A DNA stretch of 64,000 nt from positions 1,054,001 through 1,118,000 of the forward strand of contig OY970386.1 of NCBI GenBank assembly GCA_963719465.1. Reading direction: 5' to 3'. The notes under the pieces are model-generated. The model ran no database searches. It was given only the letters and a program-made list of their open reading frames with translations, and had not been told where the DNA came from. This stretch comes from JALHUB01 sp963719465. Lineage in GTDB: Bacteria > Chloroflexota > Dehalococcoidia > DSTF01 > JALHUB01. Positions 1-8,358 of this stretch are shown in pieces. The translations under genes were made by a program, and so were the position numbers. Each line of letters opens with the position of its first letter. Positions within the stretch are counted from its first letter, which is position 1.

Positions 1-1
1 T

Positions 2-327
2 GACGACGAAGAAGCGCTCGCGGGCTGGCAGCGGGAGGCTGAGATCGTCGTCCTCACCTGCGGCAGCGGCGGCGCGACGGTCTGGAGCGAAGGGAAGGAG
101 CGTCGAATCTCCGCTTTCCCGCACGTGGAGGTCGACCCGACCGGCGCCGGCGACATCTTCGCGGCGGCGTTCATGATCGCGTATGCTGAGACGCGAAACA
201 TCGCCGCTGCGGCCCGCTTCGCCGACGCGGCCGCCGGCCTGAGCGTCGAAGGCGCCGGCACGTCGAAAGCGCCGGAGCGACGGCAAGTGGGGCGGGTGCT
301 GGCCGAGCACCAGGAGATCGTTCTGGC

Positions 328-331
<4 letters not shown>
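2..331 (+). CDS. PfkB-family carbohydrate kinase, C-terminal fragment
   Basis: The reading frame is open from the window edge, so only the last 109 residues are present. They carry the PfkB signature near the C-terminus (DPTGAGDIFAAAF), whose Asp is the catalytic base and whose GAGD forms the anion hole for phosphate transfer. The preceding stretch (VVLTCGSGGATVW) matches the usual strand before the ATP site. The substrate (ribose, fructose, adenosine or another sugar) cannot be told from this fragment. The stop codon overlaps the TTG start of parA (TTGA), so the two genes are probably co-transcribed and translationally coupled. Confidence 0.85.
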
Positions 332-1105
<774 letters not shown>

Positions 1106-1113
<8 letters not shown>

Positions 1114-1963
1114 AACGAAGCACGGACTTGGGAGAGGACTCGGAGCGCTCATCCCCGACCTGGCGTCGCCATCGCCCGAGTCCGTAGACATTGATCTTAT
1201 CGTCTCTAACCCTTTCCAGCCCCGACGCGACATGAACGAGTCCACGCTCCAGGAGCTGGCGGAGAGCATCCGCCAACACGGCCTCCTGCAGCCGCTCCTG
1301 GTGACTCGACTGGACAGCGACGTGGGCGCCCCGACCTACCAGGTTATCGCCGGTGGGCGCCGCCTGGAAGCAGCTCGCATGGCCGGGCTGACGCAGGTCC
1401 CGGTCGTCATCAGGGAGACGACGCCGCGGCAGGGGTTGGAGCTGGCGCTCGTCGAGAATCTGATGCGCGAGGACCTGAACGCGCTGGAGGAAGCGGAGGC
1501 CTACCAGCGGCTGCTGGAGGAGTTCGAGCTGAACCAGAGCGAGGTGTCGGAACGCGTGGGCCGCAGCCGCTCGGCGGTGGCGAACGCCCTACGACTGCTG
1601 AACCTGAGCGAAGAGCTGCGCGCCAGCCTCGCCCGCGACGAGATAAGCGAGGGCCATGCCCGCGCCCTGCTCGGCCTACCCGAGGACTGCCGGCGACAGG
1701 CCTGGGAGCTGGTCGTCCGGAAGGGGCTTTCGGTGCGCCAGACAGAAGAGCTGGCCCGCACCTGGCCGGCCGCCGAAAAAGCAACGCGTCGCCAAAGACC
1801 GCGCGATGTCGAGCTCGAAGCGCTGGAGGAACGGCTGCGGGCCTCGCTTGGCACGCGCGTCAACCTTTCGAAGGGGCGCCGCGGCGGGCGCATCACGATC
1901 CACTTCTACAGCGACGAGGAGCTCGACGGCCTGCTCGAACGCCTCGGCGCGCTCCAGGGATGA
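1106..1963 (+). CDS. parB: ParB/Spo0J-family partition protein (CTPase/DNA-binding)
   Basis: This is a 285-residue protein with the standard chromosomal ParB architecture. The N-terminal GLGRGLGALIP box is the ParA-stimulating motif. A ParB/sulfiredoxin CTP-binding domain spans about residues 30-120 (NPFQPRR, GLLQPLLV, AGGRRLEAARMAG, ENLMREDLNALEEA), followed by a helix-turn-helix region for parS recognition (VSERVGRSRSAVANALRLL) and a C-terminal dimerisation domain. The ATG at 1106 was chosen because the motif follows directly and AAGGAG lies 7-12 bases upstream; longer in-frame starts would add residues that do not belong to the family. The gene overlaps the 3' end of parA. Confidence 0.95.
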
Positions 1964-1975
1964 CGGAGGGAAGAC

Positions 1976-2452
1976 ATGACGCCTGAAGAGCAAGACATGG
2001 TCGAGAAGGTGCGGACGCTGCCCGACCGGGTCGACAACGTCGTTGCTGGTTTGTCCGAGCACGACCTTGGCTGGCGGCCGGGCGAGAGCGAATGGTCGAT
2101 AAAGGAGGTCTGCGGCCATCTCTGCGACGACTCGCAGATGTGGCGCCGTCGCATCGCCCTGATGCTGAACGAGGACAACCCCACACTGCCGACGTACGAA
2201 CAGGAGAAGCTCGTCCGCGAGCACGCCTATCAGGCAGCCGATATGGACGCGATTCTCGCCCGGTTCAGGCGCAACCGACAGGAGATCGCCGCGCAACTGT
2301 CCTCGCTGCCCGCGAACGGCTGGGAGCGCGCCGGTCTTCATCCCGAGCATGGACCGCGCACGATCCGCACCGGCATGCAGCTAATGATCGAGCACACCGA
2401 AGGCCACCTGGAGCAGTTGCGGGAGCTGAGGGAACGGGCGAAGGGCCGATAG
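1976..2452 (+). CDS. DinB-superfamily protein
   Basis: This 158-residue protein resembles the DinB/DUF664 four-helix-bundle family. It has an N-terminal helix, then a WRPGESEWSIKEVCGHLCD segment whose His belongs to the usual metal-binding triad. Two further histidines occur near the end (MIEHTEGHLEQL), a placement typical of the family. Members include thiol-dependent S-transferases and many uncharacterised proteins, so no reaction can be assigned. It starts 12 bases after parB with a GGAGGG ribosome-binding site and is probably co-transcribed with parAB, although no functional link is known. It converges with speB and only six bases separate the stops. Confidence 0.8.
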   Translation: MTPEEQDMVEKVRTLPDRVDNVVAGLSEHDLGWRPGESEWSIKEVCGHLCDDSQMWRRRIALMLNEDNPTLPTYEQEKLVREHAYQAADMDAILARFRRNRQEIAAQLSSLPANGWERAGLHPEHGPRTIRTGMQLMIEHTEGHLEQLRELRERAKGR

Positions 2453-2458
2453 TCCAAT

Positions 2459-3343
2459 TCAGGCTGTCGGCGACCCCAGCGCCAGACCGATGATTCGCTG
2501 CGCCAGTCGGGCCGCCAGCGTCGCGCAGGCCGGCGGGCCGAGGTCAGGCGAAAGCTCCGTCAGGTCGCAGCCCACGATTCGCCGCGTCGCCGCCAGCGCC
2601 GTCAGAAGCGCTATCACTTCGTCCCAGAACAGCCCGCCCGGCTCCGGCGTGCCTACCGCCGCCATCTGCGACGGATCGAAACCGTCCAGGTCGATGTCGA
2701 CGTACACGTTCGCCGACAGGTGCTTCACAAGCTCCGCCGGGCCATCGAGACGGCGATAGGCCGCGGGCGTAAGGAACGTCAGTCCTCGCTCCCGGATCAG
2801 CTCCACCTGGTCGGCGCTGACGCTGCGCATTCCCACCATCACGGCGGGGCACGTCTCGATTACGCGGCGCAGGACGCAGGCATGGTTATACGGCGAATCG
2901 AGGTACTCGTCGCGCAGGTCGGCGTGGGCGTCGATTGCCAGCACCGACAGGTCCGGCCAGCGACGGGCGTGAGCGCGAACCGCGCCTACGGCGACCGTAT
3001 GCTCGCCGCCCAGCGTCACGACGAACTTGCCGTTGTCCAGCAGCTCGGATACGGCGCTTTCGACGCGCGCGGCCATCGCCTCCGGACTGCCGCTGTGCGG
3101 GGCGAGCTCCGGCAGGGTGTGAACGCCGTAATGAGTGGTATCAAAGCCGAGCGCCAGGTCATACGGCTCCAGGTCCTGCGAGGCGTGGATGATGGCGGCG
3201 GGGCCGTTGCGCGCGCCGGCGCGGGCTGTCGTAGTGGCGTCGTACGGGACGGGAAGGACGACCACTCGGGCGGTCTCGAAGGCGATGAATCGAGGCTCCG
3301 GCGCCAGGAAGCCGAACGGCGGATAGAACGGCTCCTTCGACAT
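2459..3343 (-). CDS. speB: Agmatinase/ureohydrolase family protein
   Basis: This 294-residue protein is a ureohydrolase, which cleaves a guanidino group from agmatine (or a related compound) to give putrescine and urea. The binuclear manganese ligands are all visible: GGEH, DAHADLRDEY, the His of SPYNHACVLRR, and DIDLDGFDPS. Length is normal for bacterial SpeB. It is the last gene of a three-gene minus-strand cluster behind a SpeD-family decarboxylase and a deoxyhypusine-synthase homologue, six bases downstream of the latter, which strongly favours agmatinase over arginase or formiminoglutamase. N1-aminopropylagmatine is an alternative substrate used by some SpeB homologues and cannot be excluded. 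Confidence 0.9.
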   Translation of the reverse strand: MSKEPFYPPFGFLAPEPRFIAFETARVVVLPVPYDATTTARAGARNGPAAIIHASQDLEPYDLALGFDTTHYGVHTLPELAPHSGSPEAMAARVESAVSELLDNGKFVVTLGGEHTVAVGAVRAHARRWPDLSVLAIDAHADLRDEYLDSPYNHACVLRRVIETCPAVMVGMRSVSADQVELIRERGLTFLTPAAYRRLDGPAELVKHLSANVYVDIDLDGFDPSQMAAVGTPEPGGLFWDEVIALLTALAATRRIVGCDLTELSPDLGPPACATLAARLAQRIIGLALGSPTA

Positions 3344-3349
3344 CGCGCG

Positions 3350-4414
3350 TTATCCCTGGGGTCGGGCGGGCGCAGCGCCCTCGAAGGCCACGGTAGGTGG
3401 CCGCCGCCTGGCGATGACCTCGGCGCTGCTCTCGACGACGGCGCTGACGATGAGCGGCAGCGCGAGCGTCGCTTCCACGTTGACCGTCACCATCCTCGCG
3501 TCCGCTGCGATCTTCCGCCACGACTGCGCTTCTTCGAAGGTGCAGCCGGACAGACCGCCCCATTGTGGCTGGTCCATGGTTATCTGAATGGCGTACTTGT
3601 GACCGCCTATCTCGCGCTGGTAAATATGGAGAGCGCCTATTTGCGTCTGCTGGATGAAGTTCTTCGGCGTTCCCCCGGCAACGTAGATCACCCCCGTCGC
3701 CGGCGACTCGGCGACGATGTGCGATGTCTCCATCACGTCGCCGATGATGTCGAAGAAAAGCGGCGGCCGGCCTGGCTCTCCCGATGCCTCGTCCGCGCCC
3801 CTTCCGGCGGCGATCGCCAGCCCGTGGGCGCTGTCGCCGAGCGCCGGACAGTAGATAGGCACGCCATGTTTGACCGCGGCGGTGACTATGCCCTCTTCCT
3901 TGGCAACCGGCAGAAGGGCGCTGCCCAGACGCCCGAAGAACTCCCGCGTCGTGTAAGCGTGGTCTCTCTCCAGCGTGGACGCGAATTGAGTGATGAACTT
4001 CTCCCCTTCGCGGAAGTCGGCCTCCGGCGCAAGCACGTCGTAGAAGCGGTTGATCCGGCGCCGGCCCAATTCCAGGTCGTCGGCGTTGGGGCTGCTCTGG
4101 TAGTGCGGCTTGCCCAGCGTTTCGTATACGTCGTGAAACAGATTCGCGCCGGTGCTGACGAGAACGTCAATCAGACGATTCTCGATAAGATAGGCGATGA
4201 CCTTGCGCATCCCTCCTGGCACCAACGCGCCGGCCAGCCCGAACATGATCACAACGTCGTCTTCGAGCATGCGTGACCAGACGCTCGCCGCCTCCGCAAG
4301 GTTGCGCGCCTGAAAAGCCGTGCCGCCCATCGCCTCCACGAGCTGCGCGGCGGTTACGGGGCAGCCGACGGGGAACGGGCGGACGAGGGTATGAAGGAAA
4401 TCGTGGTCGTCCAT
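3350..4414 (-). CDS. Deoxyhypusine synthase-like protein
   Basis: This 354-residue protein belongs to the deoxyhypusine synthase fold, a Rossmann-like NAD-dependent aminobutyl transferase. The segment SWRKIAADA aligns with the eukaryotic SWGKI region, placing the catalytic lysine at Lys301, so the imine-forming residue is kept. The eukaryotic GGGxPKHH motif is replaced by GGTPKNF, the usual bacterial version. Bacteria lack eIF5A, so the acceptor is likely a small amine: homologues make homospermidine or spermidine-like products. It sits between speD and speB, which points to polyamine synthesis. The fold assignment is secure. The product is an inference. Confidence 0.88.
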   Translation of the reverse strand: MDDHDFLHTLVRPFPVGCPVTAAQLVEAMGGTAFQARNLAEAASVWSRMLEDDVVIMFGLAGALVPGGMRKVIAYLIENRLIDVLVSTGANLFHDVYETLGKPHYQSSPNADDLELGRRRINRFYDVLAPEADFREGEKFITQFASTLERDHAYTTREFFGRLGSALLPVAKEEGIVTAAVKHGVPIYCPALGDSAHGLAIAAGRGADEASGEPGRPPLFFDIIGDVMETSHIVAESPATGVIYVAGGTPKNFIQQTQIGALHIYQREIGGHKYAIQITMDQPQWGGLSGCTFEEAQSWRKIAADARMVTVNVEATLALPLIVSAVVESSAEVIARRRPPTVAFEGAAPARPQG

Positions 4415-4443
4415 AAGCGAGACTCCGAGAGGATAAGCGTCGG

Positions 4444-4923
4444 TCAGGAGGGTAACAAGGGGTGGGCCGCGTTCGCCTCCGTGCTCAGCCTGCCTTCCGG
4501 CGGGCTCTGCAGGGAGTCGGCGACCCAGTGCCGTTCTGAGCCGGCAAGCGGCACCGCTTCCGGCACGCTGTGCGGGAACTCAAGGCCACGGGGAAGGGTG
4601 TGAACGCGTAGCTCGTTGAGCTGGAAGCGTTGCCGGATGTCCTCTACGGCCTGCTCGGCGTCGAAGCTCTTGCAGGAGAAGACGTCCACCCAGATGTAAC
4701 CGTGGCCGGGGAAAGTGTGGGCCGAGATGTGGCTCTCGGCGATGAGGACGAAGCCCGATATGCCCCAGTCTTCTGGCTTCTCGCCGACGTAGCGACAAAC
4801 GTAAGGAGGCGCGATCTTGGTCATCCCGATCCCGGCGGGACAGGCGTCCAAGAACGCGCGCACCAGGTTCTCGTCGGCGAGCTTCTGGGGGTCACCGCCG
4901 TACCCATCAACTGTAACGTGCAT
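4444..4923 (-). CDS. speD: SpeD/SpeH-family pyruvoyl decarboxylase (AdoMet decarboxylase-like)
   Basis: This 159-residue proenzyme is of the class 1b AdoMet decarboxylase type. The self-cleavage site is the Glu63-Ser64 bond in AESHISAHTFP, where Ser64 would become the pyruvoyl group. His69 and Cys84 (VDVFSC) match the processing and proton-donor residues. The start at 4923 was chosen over an in-frame ATG ten codons earlier because a purine-rich GGAAAGGGGG lies just upstream and the family begins at this point. Some SpeD relatives have become pyruvoyl arginine or ornithine decarboxylases; with agmatinase nearby and no other decarboxylase visible, arginine is a reasonable alternative substrate. 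It is the first gene of the polyamine cluster. Confidence 0.88.
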   Translation of the reverse strand: MHVTVDGYGGDPQKLADENLVRAFLDACPAGIGMTKIAPPYVCRYVGEKPEDWGISGFVLIAESHISAHTFPGHGYIWVDVFSCKSFDAEQAVEDIRQRFQLNELRVHTLPRGLEFPHSVPEAVPLAGSERHWVADSLQSPPEGRLSTEANAAHPLLPS

Positions 4924-5067
4924 CAATCCCCCCTTTCCTTGCTGCCCCACCATCGCAGCGGGGCCTTTGGCGACGGCGAACGGTCCAGCGGCAACGCAGC
5001 GCCCTCGACAACGTCAGTGAAGCAAAGGCGCCGAGACCCGCGGCGACCGAAAGACACAGCAACGGGC

Positions 5068-5097
5068 ATAATAGCATGGTAGGCGACGGCCACGCAA
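5068..5097 (-). promoter_or_regulatory. Candidate promoter of the speD-DHS-speB cluster
   Basis: On the minus strand a TTGCGT box (5097-5092) is followed after 18 bases by TATTAT (5073-5068). Transcription would begin near 5061, giving a leader of about 140 bases before speD. No recognisable riboswitch was seen in that leader. The rest of the 304-base gap between speD and the divergent gene holds only the promoter of the latter. Confidence 0.5.
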
Positions 5098-5191
5098 TGA
5101 TTCGGCGGCCGTTCGACGAAAGCTCGGGACGCGTTCCCTGTTCCACCCAGCGAAAGGCCCGAACGGGCCCGCGAAGAAGGTCGCGGTGGCC

Positions 5192-5218
5192 TTGTACCGC
5201 GGCCATCGATGGTATAAT
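5192..5218 (+). promoter_or_regulatory. Candidate promoter giving a leaderless mRNA for the PP2C-like gene
   Basis: A perfect TATAAT lies at 5213-5218 with a TTGTAC box 15 bases upstream. The ATG at 5228 is only nine bases after the -10 box, so transcription should begin at or within two or three bases of the start codon. No Shine-Dalgarno sequence precedes that ATG, which is consistent with leaderless translation. Confidence 0.55.
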
Positions 5219-5227
5219 CTGCAACCG

Positions 5228-7315
5228 ATGGCTGTACGTACCTGGGTGGGGCAGTTCGGCATCGTGCGGGGCCAGGCGCAGCAAGCCGGACCCTGGCAAG
5301 GGAAGTTCAGCCTCAATCCCCCCGGCGAAGAGCCCATCGAACTCTACGTCTTGGCCCAGCCGGCCTCGCTCGGCAGCGAGGAATTCTCCGGCCAGCTCGT
5401 CGCCGTCGTCGGTCATCTCTTCGAACGCCAGTCTCTCTCCGTTACGGGAGCCCTCACGAAGGCCATCGCCGCCGCCCACGAGAACCTGCGCGACTGGAAC
5501 CGTCGCGGCCTGCGCGAGCACCAGGTGGGCGCCGGCCTCAGCTGCCTGGCCGTTCGCGGGACGGTCGCCTATCTGGCCCAGGCAGGACCCAGCCTGGCCT
5601 ACTTCCAGCGCGACAAGATCCTCGCCCGCCTCGTCGCCGACGACCCGCTCGCCGCTCCCGCTCTCGGCCTTGGCGACGAGCTGCGGCCGCAACTGCGCCG
5701 CTGGGATCTCTCGCCGGGCGACCTGCTCCTCCTCGCCTCGCCCAGCCTGACGGAGGTCGTCGACGAAGAGCACCTGCGAACGCTGCTTTCGCTGCCCGCC
5801 GACGACACTCTCTCCGAGCTCTATCTGCTCACGCGCGACCAGCCCAACTTCTCCGCGTTCCTCCTGACCTGTTTTGAGGGCGAGGACACTGAAGCAGCCG
5901 GAAACGGTCATGCGCCGTCCTCGGAAGAGGCGCCTCCCGCCGTCGATCCGTCGCTGCCGGACCCCGTTGCTTCGTCGCCGCTACGCCGCGAGCCGGAGCC
6001 GTACGAGGAGGACGACCAGGCCGACTTTCGTTTGCTCTCGCCGCTCGAAGCGGGGCCCGTCGCGGTTGCGGCGCCGCTTCCGGGCAGGCAGACCGTCCGC
6101 CTGCGGGGCTCTCAGCCCAGCATGCGGCGCAACGCGCCCCAGCCAGCGAGCCGCCTGAGCAAGCGCTTCCCCGTCTGGCTCCTGCCGGCTTTCCTGCTCC
6201 TTTTCGTCATCGGCCTGCTCGCCTGGTGGATAATGCCCAGCTCCATGCAGGGGACGCGCAACCAGAAGTTCGACACGCTGGTCTCGTCCGCCCGAAACGA
6301 CTACAACGCCTCCGTCTCCTCGTCCGACCCTTCAGAGCAGCGCCGCCTGCTCACCGAGGCCACCGGCAACCTGGCAGACGCCGCTAACATCCGCTCCGAC
6401 GATGTCGGGCTGCTCAGCCTGAAGAGCGAAGTGGCGGGCGCCATGGCCCGGCTGAACGGCGTGCAAGAACTGAGTGATCTGAAGCTCGTCGCCGACCTGA
6501 AGACGCAGCTGACGGGCGACCTGGCCCTGCAGCAGCTCGTGGTTGGCGGCGGGCAAGCCTACCTTCTGGACGTCAAGAAGAATCGCGTCGTGTCAGTCGA
6601 CCTGAACAGCCAGGATGGACAGGCCAAGGAGGTGCTCAACGAGGGCGACCTCGTCGGCATGATAAAGGCCGCGAACCCCTCGCAGATCGCCTGGCTGCCC
6701 GATCCCAACGGCGGCGAGCTGCTGGTGCTCGATTCCGACAACCACCTCTTCTCGCTCAGCCCTAACGCCGAGCCGAAGCCGCTATCGCTGGGCGGAGACG
6801 GCGAGTGGCGCTCCCTGGACAGCCTCGCTACCGCTGCCGATGGCCTCTACGTCCTCGACAAGCAGGCTGGACAGGTCTGGCACTACCCGGCGGGCGAAGA
6901 CGGCACCGCGCAGGACCCCAAGGCGACGATTGAAGGGTCCGACTTCTCGAAGGCGGTCGGCCTCGCGGTGAACGGCGACATCTACGTCCTCGATGAGCAG
7001 GGACAGATTCATCGCTTCTCCGCCGGGCAGGAGGTCGCCTTCGACATGGCCGGGCTCGACCAGCCGCTCACCTCCGCGGCCTCGCTGCTGCCCCTTTCGA
7101 ACGGCAGCCTGCTGGTAGTCGACCGCGGCAACAAGCGCATCGTTCTTTTCAGCGGCGACGGCCGCTTCGAGGCCCAGTTTGTCAGCGGCCAGCTCACCGA
7201 CCCGCAGGCGGCGGCGGTCGACGAGGTGACGGCGCGGATCTACATTCTGAACGGCGACTCCCTCTACGTCGCCGGCCTTCCCGCCACTACCGGCCCGGCC
7301 GACGCCAACCCCTGA
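5228..7315 (+). CDS. PP2C-like domain / transmembrane / beta-propeller protein
   Basis: The 695-residue protein has three parts. Residues 1-220 resemble a PP2C-type Ser/Thr phosphatase fold (GAGLSCLAVRGTVAYLAQAGPSLAYFQR), but the Asp of the usual GDSR metal-binding motif is replaced in AGPS, and the N-terminal metal motif is not evident. It is therefore probably a degenerate or scaffold phosphatase. An acidic Pro-rich linker follows, then one transmembrane helix near residues 315-337 (VWLLPAFLLLFVIGLLAWW). The C-terminal 340 residues hold repeated short blades (YVLDKQAGQVWHYPAG, YVLDEQGQIHRF, LVVDRGNKRIVLFSGDG) typical of NHL-like propellers, predicted outside the cell. The layout suggests a sensor or assembly protein with a cytoplasmic phosphatase-like head. 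tsaD follows after ten bases. Confidence 0.75.
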   Translation: MAVRTWVGQFGIVRGQAQQAGPWQGKFSLNPPGEEPIELYVLAQPASLGSEEFSGQLVAVVGHLFERQSLSVTGALTKAIAAAHENLRDWNRRGLREHQVGAGLSCLAVRGTVAYLAQAGPSLAYFQRDKILARLVADDPLAAPALGLGDELRPQLRRWDLSPGDLLLLASPSLTEVVDEEHLRTLLSLPADDTLSELYLLTRDQPNFSAFLLTCFEGEDTEAAGNGHAPSSEEAPPAVDPSLPDPVASSPLRREPEPYEEDDQADFRLLSPLEAGPVAVAAPLPGRQTVRLRGSQPSMRRNAPQPASRLSKRFPVWLLPAFLLLFVIGLLAWWIMPSSMQGTRNQKFDTLVSSARNDYNASVSSSDPSEQRRLLTEATGNLADAANIRSDDVGLLSLKSEVAGAMARLNGVQELSDLKLVADLKTQLTGDLALQQLVVGGGQAYLLDVKKNRVVSVDLNSQDGQAKEVLNEGDLVGMIKAANPSQIAWLPDPNGGELLVLDSDNHLFSLSPNAEPKPLSLGGDGEWRSLDSLATAADGLYVLDKQAGQVWHYPAGEDGTAQDPKATIEGSDFSKAVGLAVNGDIYVLDEQGQIHRFSAGQEVAFDMAGLDQPLTSAASLLPLSNGSLLVVDRGNKRIVLFSGDGRFEAQFVSGQLTDPQAAAVDEVTARIYILNGDSLYVAGLPATTGPADANP

Positions 7316-7325
7316 ACCGCGGCCG

Positions 7326-8330
7326 ATGAAGATCCTCGGCATCGAGACCTCCTGTGACGAATCGGCGGCGGCGGTCGTCGAAGACGGGCGACGGATTGTC
7401 AGCAGCGTCATCGCCTCCCAGGCGAGCCTGCACGCCCGCTACGGCGGCGTCGTGCCGGAAATGGCGTCGCGAAAGCATCTGGAAAGCCTGCTGCCGGTGG
7501 TCGAGGAAGCGATGTCGGCGGCAGCCTGCGATTGGTCCGACCTGGCGGCGATCGCGGTTACCGTCGGGCCCGGCCTGTCGGGCTCGCTGCTCGTCGGGCT
7601 GAACACCGCCAAGGCGATCGCCTTTGCCCGAAACCTGCCGCTGGTCGGCGTGAGCCACCTGGAGGCGCACATCTACGCCAACTGGCTCGAGGTCGACGAA
7701 TCGACCCGACAGCCGCCGCGCTTCCCGCTCCTGGCGCTCATCGTCTCCGGCGGCCACACCGACCTGCTGATCATGAGCGATCACGGCCGCTACCGGCCCC
7801 TCGGCCACACGCGCGACGACGCCGCCGGCGAGGCGTTCGACAAGGTGGCGCGGCTGCTCGGCCTCGGCTACCCCGGCGGCCCCGCCGTCGAGAAGGCGGC
7901 GCAGGACGTGCCGGCGGAGGCGCGCGGTCGCTGGCGTCTGCCGCGGGGGCTTGCCTCCAGCAAGTACGATTTCAGCTTCAGCGGGCTGAAGACGGCCGTA
8001 CTCCGGCTCGTCCGCGAGCAGGGCGAGGAAAGCATACCTCAAGCGGAGCTTGCCGCCGCCTTTCAGGACGCCGTGGTCGACGTTCTGGTGGCGAAGACGG
8101 TGCGGGCGGCGCGGGACGAGCGAGTGAAGGAGATCGTCGTTTCCGGCGGCGTGGCGGCGAACGAAGCGTTGCGCCAGGCCCTCGTGCGTCGCGCGCCCGT
8201 CCCCGTGCGCCTGCCGCCGCCGGTCCTCTGCACCGACAACGCCGCAATGGTCGCCGCCTGCGGCTACTTTCGCTTTCAGCGCGGCGAGCGCGCCGGCCTC
8301 GACCAGGACGTTTCAGCAGCCTGGGCCTAG
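7326..8330 (+). CDS. tsaD: tRNA threonylcarbamoyladenosine transferase TsaD
   Basis: This 334-residue ASKHA-fold enzyme transfers the threonylcarbamoyl group to A37 of ANN-decoding tRNAs together with TsaB and TsaE. The N-terminal GIETSCDES, the metal-binding HLEAH (His111, His115), SGGHTDLL, the nucleotide-binding GEAFDKVARLLGLGYPGGPAVE, and the C-terminal CTDNAAM with its metal-ligand Asp are all present. Length is standard for bacterial TsaD. It starts ten bases after the PP2C-like gene, so the two are probably one transcript. tsaB and tsaE are not in the window. Confidence 0.96.
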   Translation: MKILGIETSCDESAAAVVEDGRRIVSSVIASQASLHARYGGVVPEMASRKHLESLLPVVEEAMSAAACDWSDLAAIAVTVGPGLSGSLLVGLNTAKAIAFARNLPLVGVSHLEAHIYANWLEVDESTRQPPRFPLLALIVSGGHTDLLIMSDHGRYRPLGHTRDDAAGEAFDKVARLLGLGYPGGPAVEKAAQDVPAEARGRWRLPRGLASSKYDFSFSGLKTAVLRLVREQGEESIPQAELAAAFQDAVVDVLVAKTVRAARDERVKEIVVSGGVAANEALRQALVRRAPVPVRLPPPVLCTDNAAMVAACGYFRFQRGERAGLDQDVSAAWA

Positions 8331-8358
8331 CGCTATCGTAAGCCGGGCTGGCCCCGAA

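Noticed and set aside
2720..4276. A 518-codon plus-strand frame across speB and the DHS-like gene
   Set aside because: It is antisense to two well-conserved genes and its translation has no family features; high GC content makes such long shadow frames common here.
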